A stretch of 64,000 nucleotides of DNA from Hyphomicrobiales bacterium (GCA_930633525.1 CAKNFP010000001.1:2892001-2956000), one strand, 5' to 3'; positions 25,625-38,318 are shown, counted from the first letter of the stretch. Notes: generated from the sequence alone by a model not told the origin. Numbers and translations are program-made.

Positions 25625-26602
25625 TCAGAGCCAGGGGCGGGCTTTTGTTTGGGCGTGCCCCAGCTTGCGGGCAGCCGCCCCACCCCTGCGCAGGCGCAGC
25701 GTCGCCCAGCCGTCGCGCTGGCTTTGCTGCATAAGGCGCAGCCCCTGCGCCGCATAGGCCGAGAGCACACCGGGCACGTCGCCGGGCAGCAATCCCGAGA
25801 GGACGAGCAGGCCATTGGGCGCAAGCACCGCCGCGATGGACGGGGCCAGGCGCCTGAGCGGCCGTGCCAGAATATTCGCGAAGACGAGATCGAACCGCCC
25901 CGGCCGCGCCGCGAGGGCATGACGGACACCGGGCGCGACAAAGAGATCGAGATGACCGGCCGCCGCATTGAGCCGCGCATTGCGCCGCGCCACCTCAACC
26001 GCGATGGGATCGATGTCGCCGGCAACCACCCGCGTCTTAAGCGCCTTGGCGGCGGCGATACCGAGAATACCCGTGCCGGTGCCGACATCGAGAACATGAC
26101 GCGGCCGGCGTTGCCTCAGCACATCCTTGAGCGCCATGAGGCAACCGAGCGTCGTGCCATGGTGGCCGGTGCCGAAGGCCAGCGCCGCCTCGATTTCGAG
26201 CGCGATGTCGTTGGTCTTCACCACGTCGCGATCATGCCCGCCGTGCACGAGGAATCGCCCCGCGCGCACAGGCTTCAGGCCATCGAGGCTAGCCTTCACC
26301 CAGTCCTTCGCCGCAACCGCGTCGAACACGGCCGTATCCGCCTTCTCGCCGACGATGAGGCGCAGGAGATCGCGAATGGCCTCCTCATTGGGCTCGCGCG
26401 AGAAATAGGCCTCAAGCAGCCAGGGCTGCGCGGCGGCGTTCCCTTCCTTGGGGTCCTCAGGTTCGATCTCGAAGGCGGCGACCGCTGTCTCCGCAGGGTC
26501 GAACACCTCCCCGAGCAGATCTGTCAGCCGCCGAGCGGACGCTTCATCTGTCTCGATACGCAGCACATGGGTAGGGGTGTGGGGAGGAAGACCTTCGAGC
26601 AT
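25625..26602 (-). CDS. prmA: Ribosomal protein L11 methyltransferase
   Basis: PrmA trimethylates ribosomal protein L11 using SAM. The 325-aa protein has a substrate-recognition N-terminal domain and a Rossmann methyltransferase domain with motif I DVGTGTGILGIAA. Preceding it are GTGHHGTTLGCLMAL and, after it, VFANILARPLRRLAP, the PrmA-specific version of the N-x-L-A-x-P motif. The ATG at 26602 is chosen; a TTG at 26611 is in frame. It is convergent with the two small genes. Confidence 0.92.
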   Translation of the reverse strand: MLEGLPPHTPTHVLRIETDEASARRLTDLLGEVFDPAETAVAAFEIEPEDPKEGNAAAQPWLLEAYFSREPNEEAIRDLLRLIVGEKADTAVFDAVAAKDWVKASLDGLKPVRAGRFLVHGGHDRDVVKTNDIALEIEAALAFGTGHHGTTLGCLMALKDVLRQRRPRHVLDVGTGTGILGIAAAKALKTRVVAGDIDPIAVEVARRNARLNAAAGHLDLFVAPGVRHALAARPGRFDLVFANILARPLRRLAPSIAAVLAPNGLLVLSGLLPGDVPGVLSAYAAQGLRLMQQSQRDGWATLRLRRGGAAARKLGHAQTKARPWL

Positions 26603-26812
26603 GGGTACCAATCACAAGAAACATGGGTCGCACGCGGCTTTGCGATGCAATGACCACAGCGGAGCGGCAATGTCACGTCCGGAAGCTGATTTGGCCAGGC
26701 CGAAATACGCCGAAGGCTCGGCTATAGGGCGCACCCGTGGGAGCGGGCCAAATTCACCGATCTATCGAGTCAGGCGCGGTGCACCAAGCTACGTATTTCT
26801 CATCCGCGCGCT

Positions 26813-26838
26813 GATCCCTCCTCTGAAGGGGAGGGATC
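26813..26838. repeat. Short palindromic repeat (REP-like), single unit
   Basis: GATCCCTCC / GGAGGGATC (9-bp perfect stem, 8-nt loop) lies in the 283-nt prmA-ligA gap. A related CTCCCCTTGAGAGGAG unit occurs at about 39427-39442, so it belongs to the same dispersed family. It may double as a terminator of ligA, which is transcribed from the other side, or of nothing. Confidence 0.5.
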
Positions 26839-26885
26839 GGTCCGCCTTCTTATCTGCGGCGCTGGACCTCGATTGACGCTGCAGC

Positions 26886-29084
<2,199 letters not shown>

Positions 29085-29095
29085 TTATAAGGCCT

Positions 29096-30769
29096 TCACC
29101 CCGCCGCTTCCAGAAGCCGGGCGGCGGCGGCGCGGGCCTCTTCGGTGATTGTGGCTCCGGCCAGCATGCGGGCGATCTCTTCACGCCGCGTATCCGCCTC
29201 AAGCGGCAGCACCCGCGTCGCCACGCGCTTGTCCTTGGCGGACACAGCCTCTTTGGCGATCAGGAAGTGGCTGTCGGCGCGCGCGGCCACCTGCGGCGCG
29301 TGGGTGACGGCGATGACCTGAACCTGATCCGCCATCCGCCCGAGCCGCGCGCCGATGGCATCGGCGACGGCTCCTCCGACGCCCGTGTCGATCTCGTCGA
29401 AAACGAGTGTCGGCGCGGAGCCGCGATCGGCGAGCACCACCTTCAACGCCAGCATGAAGCGGGATAATTCGCCGCCCGACGCCACCTTCATCAGCGGCCC
29501 CGGCCGGCTGCCGGGATTGGTCTCGACCCAGAATTCAACACGGTCGAAACCCTCCGCGAGGCGCGCCGTCTCATCGACGTCCACCCGCGTGATGAAACGT
29601 GCCCGCTCCAGCTTGAGTGGCGGCAGCTCGGCATTGACGGCCGCGTCGAGCTTCGCCGCGACCTTGCGGCGCGCCTTGCTAAGCGCCTCGGCCTTCTTCA
29701 CGTAAAGCGTTTCCGCGGCGACGACCGCGGCCTCAAGCGCGGCAAGCTCCGCCTCGCCGGCATCGATGCTGGCCACGTCAGACGTGTAGCGTTCGCACAA
29801 GGCGGCGAGATCGTCGGCCGGCACATCATATTTGCGAGCCGCCGCGCGCAGGGCGAAAAGCCGCTCCTCCACCATCTCCAGATCACGCGGATCGAATTCA
29901 GCGTCACGCAAGGCGGTCTCGATCACCGCGCGCGCGTCGTCCAGCGCGACCAGGGCGGCATCGAGCGCCTTCACGCTGGGCTCGACCAGTTGTGGCGCCT
30001 GGGTCGCCCGCCGCTCGAGACGCCGCACCGCCGCCGACAGCAAGGGAACCGGCGAAGCGGGACCGCCGACAGCGTCAAAGGCCTCGGCGATATCCTTCGC
30101 AACCTTCTCCGCCTGCATCATGGTCTGGCGGCGCTCGGCGAGCCGCTCTTCCTCGCCGGCTTCCGGCGCCAGGCGTGAAAGCTCCTCCACCGCATGGCGC
30201 AGGAAATCGACCTCCTTGCGGGCCGCTTCCATCCGGTCGGTATGGCGCTTCAAGGTGCTCCGCGTCTCCGCGAGCCTGGCGTGCGCCTCACGCAAGGCGG
30301 CCGCATCGGCATTCAGACCACCGAAGGAGTCGAGCAAGGAGCGGTGCTGCGCGGGATCGACAAGCGCGCGGTCATCATGCTGGCCGTGAATCTCGACGAG
30401 CTCGCCGCCGATGGCCTTCAAGACTTGTACGCTGACAGGCTGGTCGTTGACGAAGGCGCGTGTGCGGCCGTCGGCATATTGCACGCGGCGCAAGATGAGA
30501 TCGCCGTCCGATTCGATATCATAGCCAGCCAATGACCGGCGCACGGGATGATCGCTCGACAGATCGAACACAGCCGTGACCTGGCCCTGGGGTTGGCCAT
30601 GCCGCGCCAGCGAGCCATCCCCACGGCCGCCAAGCGCCAGGGCGAAAGCATCCAGCAGGATCGATTTTCCGGCGCCGGTTTCGCCCGTCAAAACACTGAG
30701 ACCGCCGTCGAACGTAAGATCGAGGCGGTCTATGAGGACGATGTCGCGAATAGTGAGCTGGGTCAGCAT
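29096..30769 (-). CDS. recN: DNA repair protein RecN
   Basis: RecN is an SMC-like ATPase that acts in double-strand break repair. The 557-aa protein has Walker A GETGAGKS (29-36), a central coiled coil, the ABC signature region VASGGELSRFMLALKVVL, and Walker B LVFDEIDTGVGG. It lies between bamD and ligA, an order that is common in Alphaproteobacteria. I looked for a GTTC-N7-GTTC LexA box upstream and did not find one. Confidence 0.95.
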   Translation of the reverse strand: MLTQLTIRDIVLIDRLDLTFDGGLSVLTGETGAGKSILLDAFALALGGRGDGSLARHGQPQGQVTAVFDLSSDHPVRRSLAGYDIESDGDLILRRVQYADGRTRAFVNDQPVSVQVLKAIGGELVEIHGQHDDRALVDPAQHRSLLDSFGGLNADAAALREAHARLAETRSTLKRHTDRMEAARKEVDFLRHAVEELSRLAPEAGEEERLAERRQTMMQAEKVAKDIAEAFDAVGGPASPVPLLSAAVRRLERRATQAPQLVEPSVKALDAALVALDDARAVIETALRDAEFDPRDLEMVEERLFALRAAARKYDVPADDLAALCERYTSDVASIDAGEAELAALEAAVVAAETLYVKKAEALSKARRKVAAKLDAAVNAELPPLKLERARFITRVDVDETARLAEGFDRVEFWVETNPGSRPGPLMKVASGGELSRFMLALKVVLADRGSAPTLVFDEIDTGVGGAVADAIGARLGRMADQVQVIAVTHAPQVAARADSHFLIAKEAVSAKDKRVATRVLPLEADTRREEIARMLAGATITEEARAAAARLLEAAG

Positions 30770-30871
30770 AGGCCAGTCTCAACGCAACAAGAGCGATGAA
30801 TGCAACTGAAATAATGCGCGCAGGTCACACTGACGGCCCCCTGCGCGAGGACCGCCAGCCTGAAAGGCGAA

Positions 30872-31765
30872 TCAGCCCGTTCGGCCAACGCTGAAGAGCT
30901 TGCTGATCCAGGAACCGGTGTCTTCACGCGGCTGGATCCCTTCCTTGGCGAGAAGCGCATAGGCATCTTTATACCACTGGCTGTCCGGGAAGTTGTGGCC
31001 GAGCACCGCCGCCGCCGTCTGCGCCTCGGCAACAATCCCGAGGGCCATATAGGCTTCCACAAGACGCTCCAGCGCCTCCTCGACGTGGCGGGTTGTCTGA
31101 TATTTGCTGACCACGATGCGGAAGCGGTTGATGGCTGCCGTGTAATTGCGCTGCTTCAGGTAGTAGCGCCCGACTTCCATCTCCTTGCCGGCGAGCTGGT
31201 CGCGCAGCACCTGGATCTTGAACTTGGCGTCGGCGACATATTCCGATTTCGGATAGCGATCGACGAGTTCCTGCAGGGCGACAAGTGCCTTCTCCGCCCG
31301 CTCCTGGTCACGCGACACGTCCGGGACTTCCTTGTAGTAGGACATGGCCAGGAGATATTGCGCATAGGCCGCATCCTGGCTCGCCGGATGCAGTGCAAGA
31401 TAGCGCCGCGCCGAGTTGGCGGCGTCATCATAAGCCCCGCCCTCATAATTGGCGTAGGTGTTCATGATGAGCGCTTTTTGCGACCACTGCGAATAGGGGT
31501 ACTGCTTGTCGAGCGCATCGAACTTCTTCGCTGCGTCGCTGTAATTGCGCTTATCGAGATGCGCCAGACCGTCATTGTAGATCTGGTCGGCCGGAACTTC
31601 CGGAATGATCTCGGGCTTGTACTTTTCGGTCTTGTCGAACGGGTTCAGCGAAGACATCGAATCGCAGCCCGCCAGCGGAAAGCTGGCAACAACGAGCACC
31701 GTTCCCCTCAGGAGAGCCGTGCGGCAGCCAGTCCGCCCGATCTTCGACAGATATGAGAAATACAT
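30872..31765 (-). CDS. bamD: BamD, outer-membrane protein assembly lipoprotein
   Basis: BamD is an essential BAM-complex lipoprotein that helps insert beta-barrel proteins. The 297-aa protein starts MYFSYLSK (31765; a TTG at 31783 is possible). It has a lipoprotein signal with lipobox PLAGC, then TPR repeats (IYNDGLAHLDKRNYSDAAKK; KALIMNTYANYEGGAYDDAA; AQYLLAMSYYKEV) as in BamD/ComL. It lies between lpxC and recN, near the cell-envelope cluster. Confidence 0.94.
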   Translation of the reverse strand: MYFSYLSKIGRTGCRTALLRGTVLVVASFPLAGCDSMSSLNPFDKTEKYKPEIIPEVPADQIYNDGLAHLDKRNYSDAAKKFDALDKQYPYSQWSQKALIMNTYANYEGGAYDDAANSARRYLALHPASQDAAYAQYLLAMSYYKEVPDVSRDQERAEKALVALQELVDRYPKSEYVADAKFKIQVLRDQLAGKEMEVGRYYLKQRNYTAAINRFRIVVSKYQTTRHVEEALERLVEAYMALGIVAEAQTAAAVLGHNFPDSQWYKDAYALLAKEGIQPREDTGSWISKLFSVGRTG

Positions 31766-31954
31766 CCCTGGAAGGTCCTCCAAGTCGGTGCATCCAAAAG
31801 CACAATCAATCGCGCCCCTCGGCTGTTTACCCTAACGAAGGGCATACGCCAAGCGACGCGAAGGATCACTGGGATAGTGACGCTGTGGAAACTTCAGGAG
31901 GAAAACGACCTTTCCAAGGCACGCAAGCGACACAGTTTTCATCGCCTACGCGGA

Positions 31955-32938
31955 TCAGTTTACCTCAGGCGCGAAAGCCGCAGCAGCCATGCCTGCCGGC
32001 AACTCGGCGTGGCCGCCATCGCGACGTACCTTGATCGTCTCGCCCTTGCCGCGCTCCACCTTCGGCCCCTCGACCAGGGCGTAGTTGGCGCGATCACTGA
32101 AGAGCTCGCGAAGAATGCCGAAATTCATGCGATGGCCACCGCAATAGGAGCGATAGGCCCCCAGCAGAGGGTAGCCCGCAAGCGCGAGATCCCCCACCGC
32201 GTCCAGCAGCTTGTGGCGCACGAACTCGTCAGGGAAGCGCAGGCCCTCGGCGTTTACGACACTATCATCACCAATCGCGACAGTGTTTTCCAGCGACGAT
32301 CCCAGCGCGAAGCCGGCTTTCCAGTACCGCTCGACATCGCGCATGAAGCCGAATGTACGCGCGCTGGCGATCTCCCGGCGGAAGACGCCCTCGTCAAGAT
32401 CCACGATCTTGCGCTGGCGACCGATCACGGGATGGTCGAAATTGATCTCTACATCGAGCTGGAAGCCATCATCATAAGGACGCAGCTCCGCGAAAGCGCG
32501 CCCCTGATCGATACGCACCGGGCGCAGCACCTTCACGAAACGGCGCTGGGCCTTCTGGAAGACGATGCCGACCTGGAGGATGGCCTCCACAAAGCGCGCG
32601 GCGCTGCCATCGAGGATCGGAACCTCCGGACCGTCGATCTCGACGAGCACGTTATCAACACCCAATCCGTAGAGGGCGGACATCAAGTGCTCGATCGTCG
32701 CGACCGCACCGTCGGTCTCATCGCCGACGACCGTGCAAAGCTCCGTAGCGGAAACATGCTGGTGATTCGCCTCGATCAGGCGATCGGCCCTGCCCTGCAG
32801 GTCGGTGCGCAGAAACACGACACCCTGGCCGATATCGGCGGGGTGAAGCACCAGACTGACCGGCTTGCCGGAATGAACGCCGATTCCATCGAGCGTCACT
32901 ACAGCTGCGAGGGTCGTCTGCTTGCTTGATGGCATCAT
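31955..32938 (-). CDS. lpxC: UDP-3-O-acyl-N-acetylglucosamine deacetylase
   Basis: LpxC catalyses the committed zinc-dependent step of lipid A synthesis. Starting at MMPSSKQTTL (32938) gives 327 aa. The zinc and catalytic residues are present: His84 (TIEHLMSALYG), His242 and Asp246 (RHKLLDAVGDL) and catalytic His269 (YCGGHRMN). It lies downstream of ftsZ after a structured gap, as in many proteobacterial dcw clusters. Confidence 0.96.
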   Translation of the reverse strand: MMPSSKQTTLAAVVTLDGIGVHSGKPVSLVLHPADIGQGVVFLRTDLQGRADRLIEANHQHVSATELCTVVGDETDGAVATIEHLMSALYGLGVDNVLVEIDGPEVPILDGSAARFVEAILQVGIVFQKAQRRFVKVLRPVRIDQGRAFAELRPYDDGFQLDVEINFDHPVIGRQRKIVDLDEGVFRREIASARTFGFMRDVERYWKAGFALGSSLENTVAIGDDSVVNAEGLRFPDEFVRHKLLDAVGDLALAGYPLLGAYRSYCGGHRMNFGILRELFSDRANYALVEGPKVERGKGETIKVRRDGGHAELPAGMAAAAFAPEVN

Positions 32939-33193
32939 TCGTGTCCGCCTGCGCCCTCGCATCACGAGGGTTCGTTTCATGAGCAACTAATGACATGTCG
33001 ATCGAAGGCAAACTGATAGAAAATCACCTATCGATCTTCAATGTCCGGCGCACCATACGCGTCACCCCATTGCAGGCCAAATCACGCTTCCTTACGTTCT
33101 GTAACAACGCACGGGTGATAAGGCTCTCAAAATTCAATCTATTAATCAATGGTTTACAAATTACGAACGTACCAGCGCGATCCACCACCAAAC

Positions 33194-33242
33194 GAAGTGC
33201 GCCGCGCCCCGTCAACAGCTTTGACAGGACGCGGCGCACTTC
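33194..33242. terminator. Large hairpin after ftsZ (13-bp perfect stem)
   Basis: The arms 33194-33206 (GAAGTGCGCCGCG) and 33230-33242 pair perfectly, with an inner GTCAA/TTGAC stem in the loop. There is no T-run on either side. It lies in the 367-nt ftsZ-lpxC gap (32939-33305), which holds no gene but two hairpins and AT-rich DNA (33080-33175), the likely lpxC promoter. It may attenuate read-through from ftsZ into lpxC. Confidence 0.55.
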
Positions 33243-33258
33243 ATTTACGAATCGTTCC

Positions 33259-33288
33259 TTGCGCTGACCGCCGAGGCGATCAGCGCAA
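33259..33288. terminator. Second hairpin directly after ftsZ
   Basis: TTGCGCTGA (33259-33267) pairs with TCAGCGCAA (33280-33288), a perfect 9-bp stem with 12-nt loop, only 18 nt beyond the ftsZ stop. It has no T-run. Together with the larger hairpin 16 nt further on, it is a candidate tandem terminator or RNA-stability element. Confidence 0.5.
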
Positions 33289-33305
33289 CTTGAAAGACGA
33301 CGTGA

Positions 33306-35012
33306 TCAATTGGCCTGCCGGCGCAGGAATGCCGGGATCTCCAGCTGATCATCTTCACTCGGGCGCGGCTGCGCGGGAGCGCGGCCATGCTGATCGAGAT
33401 TGCCCTGCGCCGGGCGGTAGCCCTGCGGAGCCTGGGCCGGCGCCGGGCGCCGGCCGTATTCGGCGTGGGTGGCCGACGGCTGCGCGGGGGCCTGCTGCTG
33501 GTAGCCGGCCGGCGGCGCCTGGCGCTGCTGACGCGGCTCCGGCTGCTGCTGGGGCTCTTCCTTGCGGCCGAGGCCAACCGAGGCGAGACGCTGCAACAGT
33601 GTCATGCGCTTCGTATCGGCAGCCGCCGCGCGGTTGTCGGACTCGCCGCGCGTGGCGCGGATCTGGTTCTGGGCCGGCAGCGGCAGCTCATCGACGCGCG
33701 GCATGCGGGTCGGGCGGATGGTGGCCCGCTCCGCCTGCGGCGGAATGAAGTGCTGCGGATGCGGCGCAGCTTCCACCGGCGCCTGGGCGGCGGCGGGTTG
33801 GGCGGCCATGGCCGGACGCGGCTGAGCCGGCTCGATCGTCACATCGCGATGCACCACGGCGGCCGGCGCCTGTGGCGCGGCCTCCACAGCCGCCGGAGGC
33901 ACGAAGGCCGGCTCAGGCAGTTGAGCGGTGGACTGCGTTGCCGGGATCGCCGGGGTCACGCGCTGGCGCGCTTCCGTGCGCAGGCGCTCCGCAACCTCGG
34001 CGATGCGCTGCTCGGTGAGGGAAGGATCCTGCGCGCCCTCGAGCAGGGCATGATCGATACCCGTGGCAACCACGGACACGCGGATCACGCCGTCGAGGCT
34101 GCCGTCGAAGGTGGCGCCGAGGATGATGTTGGCCTCGTGGTCCACTTCCTCGCGGATGCGGGTCGCGGCTTCATCGACTTCATAGAGGGTGAGGTCGTTG
34201 CCGCCGGTGATCGAGATGAGGAGGCCACGGGCCCCGCGCATCGAGACATCATCGAGGAGCGGGTTGGCGATCGCGGCCTCGGCGGCCGTGATGGCGCGGC
34301 GCTCACCGGAAGCCTCGCCCGTGCCCATCATCGCCTTGCCCATGCCGCGCATTATTGCGCGCACGTCGGCGAAGTCGAGGTTGATGAGCCCTTCCTTGAC
34401 CATGAGGTCGGTGATGCAGGCGACGCCCGAGTACAGCACCTGGTCGGCCATCGCGAAGGCGTCGGCGAAGGTGGTGCGCTCGTTGGCGACCCGGAAGAGG
34501 TTCTGGTTCGGGATGACGATCAGCGTATCGACCGCCTGCTGCAGCTCGACGATGCCAGCCTCGGCAACCTTCATGCGGCGCATGCCCTCGAACTGGAAGG
34601 GCTTGGTGACGACGCCGACCGTGAGGATGCCCATGTCGCGGGCGGCCCGGGCGATCACTGGCGCCGCGCCGGTGCCGGTGCCGCCGCCCATGCCGGCGGT
34701 GATGAACACCATATGCGCGCCGGACAGCTGATCACGGATCTCGTCGATGACCTCCTCGGCCGCAGCACGGCCGATTTCCGGCTGCGAGCCGGCGCCGAGG
34801 CCCTGCGTCACTTCCAGGCCCATCTGGATGATGCGTTCGCAATGCGAGCTCGACAACGCCTGAGCGTCGGTGTTCGCAACGCAGAACTCGACTCCCATCA
34901 ATCCGGAATCGATCATGTTGTTGACCGCGTTGCCACCCGCGCCGCCGACGCCGAGCACCGTGATATGCGGCTTGAGTTCCCGGATGTCCGGGGCTTGCAG
35001 ATTGATCGCCAT
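33306..35012 (-). CDS. ftsZ: Cell division protein FtsZ
   Basis: FtsZ is the tubulin-like GTPase that forms the Z-ring. The start at [17 protein letters not shown] (35012) follows AAGAGG; the frame upstream to 35123 is not part of it. The GTPase signature GGGTGTG lies at 109-115 and T7-type [11 protein letters not shown] near 205-215. A long Pro/Gln/Ala-rich linker follows the core (about residues 320-550). The C-terminal conserved peptide is [12 protein letters not shown]. The total is 568 aa, long because of the linker, as usual in Alphaproteobacteria. Confidence 0.97.
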   Translation of the reverse strand: MAINLQAPDIRELKPHITVLGVGGAGGNAVNNMIDSGLMGVEFCVANTDAQALSSSHCERIIQMGLEVTQGLGAGSQPEIGRAAAEEVIDEIRDQLSGAHMVFITAGMGGGTGTGAAPVIARAARDMGILTVGVVTKPFQFEGMRRMKVAEAGIVELQQAVDTLIVIPNQNLFRVANERTTFADAFAMADQVLYSGVACITDLMVKEGLINLDFADVRAIMRGMGKAMMGTGEASGERRAITAAEAAIANPLLDDVSMRGARGLLISITGGNDLTLYEVDEAATRIREEVDHEANIILGATFDGSLDGVIRVSVVATGIDHALLEGAQDPSLTEQRIAEVAERLRTEARQRVTPAIPATQSTAQLPEPAFVPPAAVEAAPQAPAAVVHRDVTIEPAQPRPAMAAQPAAAQAPVEAAPHPQHFIPPQAERATIRPTRMPRVDELPLPAQNQIRATRGESDNRAAAADTKRMTLLQRLASVGLGRKEEPQQQPEPRQQRQAPPAGYQQQAPAQPSATHAEYGRRPAPAQAPQGYRPAQGNLDQHGRAPAQPRPSEDDQLEIPAFLRRQAN

Positions 35013-35119
35013 GTCGTGGCCTCTTCTTGTACTGAACGGCGCTCGGCTGCGCGCCTCTCCGTGCCTGTCCCGGACCTCTTGGCGGCCGCCGCACCGCCTT
35101 CGGTCAAACCTTTTGGCGG

Positions 35120-36457
35120 TCAAAAGCTATCTTTGATCCACCGCCCCATACGCGCCAAATACCCATCCGTGCCAGTGCCGAGGTACACCCCCCCGGTGTT
35201 CGGCTCGAAATGTTCCACGTGGGCCACCTGCGGATAGACCAGAAGGCCAATCCCCACGGAGAAGGCCGGCCCCTTCGCCGCTTCGGGCAACCCCTTCACA
35301 CCGAGCGGTCGGCCGATACGCACCTGGGCCGCTCCCTTGTCACTGCCGAGAATACGGCGCGCCATCTCCGGCATGCCGGTGAGCTGGCTCGCCCCGCCTG
35401 TCAGAACCACACGACGGCCCGCCCCCGCCGCAAAACCCGCGCGCCGCAATCGATCCCGCACCAGCTCAAGTATTTCCTCGACGCGTGGCTTGATGATTCG
35501 CACTAGACTAGACTTTGGCATATGATTAGCAACATCGCGCTCTTCTTCGTCTACCTGCGGGACAGAAATAATTTCCCGCTCATCCGAAGGTGACGAGATC
35601 GCCGCCCCGTAGAGAGTCTTCAGACGCTCGGCGACGGCGACACGCGTAGAGAGACCGCGCGCAATATCCATGGTCACGTGATGGCCGCCGACGGCCAATG
35701 CATCCACATGGACCAGATGTCCGCCCGCGAAGACGCCGACGGAGGTTGTTCCGCCGCCCATGTCGATGAGCGTGGCACCAATCTCCGCCTCGTCGTCCAC
35801 GAGCGCTGAAAGCCCCGCGGCATAAGGCGTCGAGATGATGGCCTCGACATCGAGATGGCAACGCTCGACCGCGAGCATCAGGTTGCGCGCGGCGGCGCTA
35901 TCGGCGGTCACGACATGCATGTCGACGCCGAGATTCTGGCCGATCATGCCGGCGGGATCGAGAATCCCGGTCTGGCCGTCGAGGGAAAAGCCGGTCGGCA
36001 GGGCATGCAGCACGGCCCTGCCGGGCCGGACGCTGTAGGCGCTCGCCGCATCGAGCACGCGGTGGATGTCGCCGTTCGAGACGGAGCCTGAGCGCACGCC
36101 GACATTCGCGGCGTAACTCTGCGACCCGGTACGGCCGCCCGTCAGATTGACGAGAACGGAACGCACCTCGACCTTGGCCATGCGTTCGGCGGCATCCACC
36201 GCCTGGCGGATCGAACGTTCCGCGGCCTCGAGGTCGACGATGATGCCGCCCTTCAACCCGAGTGAACGCTGGTGGCCGATGCCGAGAACGCGCGCCAGAT
36301 GCGTGCGGCCCCGAAGTGCCTCGCCTTCCGAGACCGGATTGAGCTGCGCAATCAGGCAAACCACCTTGCTCGTACCCACGTCGAGCACGGACAGGATGGC
36401 GCTTTTGCGAGCCGACAGCGGCTTCAGCCGAGGTGTGAGACCGTTGCTGAAGCTCAT
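35120..36457 (-). CDS. ftsA: Cell division protein FtsA
   Basis: FtsA is the actin-like protein that tethers FtsZ to the membrane. The 445-aa protein has the ATPase elements [28 protein letters not shown] and [13 protein letters not shown]. Its C-terminal amphipathic helix ([13 protein letters not shown]) fits the membrane-targeting sequence. The start overlaps the ftsQ stop (ATGA at 36454-36457). A 107-nt gap precedes ftsZ and may hold an ftsZ promoter. Confidence 0.97.
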   Translation of the reverse strand: MSFSNGLTPRLKPLSARKSAILSVLDVGTSKVVCLIAQLNPVSEGEALRGRTHLARVLGIGHQRSLGLKGGIIVDLEAAERSIRQAVDAAERMAKVEVRSVLVNLTGGRTGSQSYAANVGVRSGSVSNGDIHRVLDAASAYSVRPGRAVLHALPTGFSLDGQTGILDPAGMIGQNLGVDMHVVTADSAAARNLMLAVERCHLDVEAIISTPYAAGLSALVDDEAEIGATLIDMGGGTTSVGVFAGGHLVHVDALAVGGHHVTMDIARGLSTRVAVAERLKTLYGAAISSPSDEREIISVPQVDEEERDVANHMPKSSLVRIIKPRVEEILELVRDRLRRAGFAAGAGRRVVLTGGASQLTGMPEMARRILGSDKGAAQVRIGRPLGVKGLPEAAKGPAFSVGIGLLVYPQVAHVEHFEPNTGGVYLGTGTDGYLARMGRWIKDSF

Positions 36458-37428
36458 ATCTCCGGCCCCTTCTGCTTGTTTGGTTTCTTATTGAGCCGGT
36501 CGGCTCGGATCTGTGCTGCCTCCTCGCTCAGGCGCACGACGAGGCGGTCGCCCATGCGCATGTCGACAGACAGAATGTCCTTGTCCAGGATGTGCTGGTC
36601 GCGCTCCATGGCGGCGAGACGCGTGAGCGCTACGCCCGCCCCTTCCTCGGGAAGGCGGATGTCGACACCGTTGTCGAGCTTGAGGTCCCAGCGGCGCCCG
36701 GCGACCAGGATACCGGCCCGGATGCGGGACTTCAGCGGCCCGGCTTCCTCGCGCAGCTTCAGATACTCCGCCGACTGGACATTGGCCTGGTCGCCGACGA
36801 CGAGCGGCAGCTTGGCGAAGCGAACGTCATTCAGCATGTCGATGACGGTGCCGTCCGTCGCGATCACGAACAACTCGCCGTTCTGCTGCCAGATGGCATG
36901 CGGCTTGCGCTCGGTGATGCTGATCGACAGCTCGTTCGGATAGAGCTTGCGGACCGACGCCTCCTTGATGAGGGGCACCAGTTCGAGGCGCCGACGCACA
37001 TCCGCCGCATCGAGCAGCGCGAGCGAGATCTTCGGGGAGATGCCGGCGGCGCCGAGAACCTCCGTCGGGGAGAGTTCGACCAGGCCGGAGATGTTGATCT
37101 GGTTGATACCAAAGCCGAGCGCCCGCGCGATGGCATGCTGCGGCTCGCCGTAGGCCTGGCGGAAGTCATCCATATGACCTCCGAGCGCGATGCCATAAAC
37201 GCTGACGGCCGCCAGGAAGCCAAGCGTCAACGCGCTGCCCGTTCCACGGGGCAGGCACCGTTCGAGCGAGGTCCCGGCAGCGTCCCGCGCCCGCGACCTG
37301 CGACGTCTAGCTCTCATGACACCTAAGATGGACGCGGACACGTTGCTACTCCCGGCCACACTTCCTGCTGCGACGCCCTTACCCGCGGGGACCGCTAGCG
37401 ATCGCAGGAAGCGTCCTTCACCATCCAT
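36454..37428 (-). CDS. ftsQ: Cell division protein FtsQ
   Basis: FtsQ is a bitopic divisome protein. The 324-aa protein has a basic cytoplasmic N-terminus (MRARRRRSRARDA), one membrane helix (ALTLGFLAAVSVYGIALGGH) and a POTRA domain (INQINISGLVELSPTEVLGA). The beta domain follows, with SVRKLYPNELSISITERKPH. The ATG at 37428 overlaps the ddl 3' end by 34 nt; an internal start at MRARRRR (about 37317) is possible. Confidence 0.93.
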   Translation of the reverse strand: MDGEGRFLRSLAVPAGKGVAAGSVAGSSNVSASILGVMRARRRRSRARDAAGTSLERCLPRGTGSALTLGFLAAVSVYGIALGGHMDDFRQAYGEPQHAIARALGFGINQINISGLVELSPTEVLGAAGISPKISLALLDAADVRRRLELVPLIKEASVRKLYPNELSISITERKPHAIWQQNGELFVIATDGTVIDMLNDVRFAKLPLVVGDQANVQSAEYLKLREEAGPLKSRIRAGILVAGRRWDLKLDNGVDIRLPEEGAGVALTRLAAMERDQHILDKDILSVDMRMGDRLVVRLSEEAAQIRADRLNKKPNKQKGPEI

Positions 37429-38318
37429 GAGACAAGCTTACCAAAGGAATAGCCGGCATAGGCCGCCGCTTCCGGCACCAAGCTTGTCGCCGTCATTCCC
37501 GGTTGGGTATTCACTTCCAGGCACACGAGTTCTCCCCTCCCCTCGGGGCGGTCGTCATAGCGAAAGTCGGCACGACTGACGCCTCGACAGCCGAGAGCTT
37601 GGTGCGCCGTTAACGCCAACTGTTGAACGTGTTGGTAAATATTCGGTTTAATTTGAGCCGGAAGGACGTGAATTGATCCACCCTTCGTATATTTAGCGTC
37701 GTAGTCGTAGAACTCGCCGGTGGCAGGCCGGATGTCTATGATATCCAAGGCCTTGTCGCCCATGACGGCGCAGGTCAGCTCCCGCCCGGCAACGAAGGCC
37801 TCGGCCAGGAGATAGTCCCCGTAGGGCCAGTCGTCTCTTAACAATTCCTGCGGCGGATGAGTGCGATCCTCCCGCACGATGATGACCCCGAAGGACGAGC
37901 CCTCGTTAACCGGTTTCAGCACATAGGGCGGCGGCAGAACGTGCGCCTTGGCCGCCTCACGGCGGTGGACGACGATGCCATGTGCGACGGGAACGCCGGC
38001 GGCGGCGAGGATGAGCTTGGCCTTGTCCTTCTGCATGGCGAGTGCCGAAGCGAGCACGCCCGAATGCGTGTAGGGAATGCGCAAGACCTCCAGAATACCC
38101 TGGATGGTGCCGTCCTCGCCCACCTTGCCGTGCAGTGCGTTGAAAGCCACCTCCGGCTTGAGCTTGGTCAGGACCGCCGCGATATCACGATCGACATCAA
38201 CCCGCGTGACACGGTAGCCCTCGCCTTCGAGAGCATCCGCGCAGGCGTTGCCGGACGACAGCGAAACGTCCCGTTCGGCCGACCATCCGCCCATCAGCAC
38301 CGCGACATGTTGCGTCAT
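37395..38318 (-). CDS. ddl: D-alanine--D-alanine ligase
   Basis: Ddl makes the D-Ala-D-Ala dipeptide of the peptidoglycan stem. Starting at MTQHVAVLMGGWSAERDVSL (38318) gives 307 aa. ATP-grasp features are visible: KPVNEGSSFGV, DYDAKYTKGG and the terminal metal/ligand region EVNTQPGMT. The start overlaps the murB stop (ATGA), and the 3' end overlaps ftsQ. Confidence 0.96.
   Translation of the reverse strand: MTQHVAVLMGGWSAERDVSLSSGNACADALEGEGYRVTRVDVDRDIAAVLTKLKPEVAFNALHGKVGEDGTIQGILEVLRIPYTHSGVLASALAMQKDKAKLILAAAGVPVAHGIVVHRREAAKAHVLPPPYVLKPVNEGSSFGVIIVREDRTHPPQELLRDDWPYGDYLLAEAFVAGRELTCAVMGDKALDIIDIRPATGEFYDYDAKYTKGGSIHVLPAQIKPNIYQHVQQLALTAHQALGCRGVSRADFRYDDRPEGRGELVCLEVNTQPGMTATSLVPEAAAYAGYSFGKLVSWMVKDASCDR

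Noticed and set aside
30770..30871. LexA box upstream of recN
   Set aside because: No GTTC-N7-GTTC or GAAC-N7-GAAC pair is present in the short gap, so SOS control is not supported here.
33387..35237. 616-codon plus-strand open frame
   Set aside because: It is antisense to ftsZ; the apparent low-complexity protein is the complement of the FtsZ linker and core.
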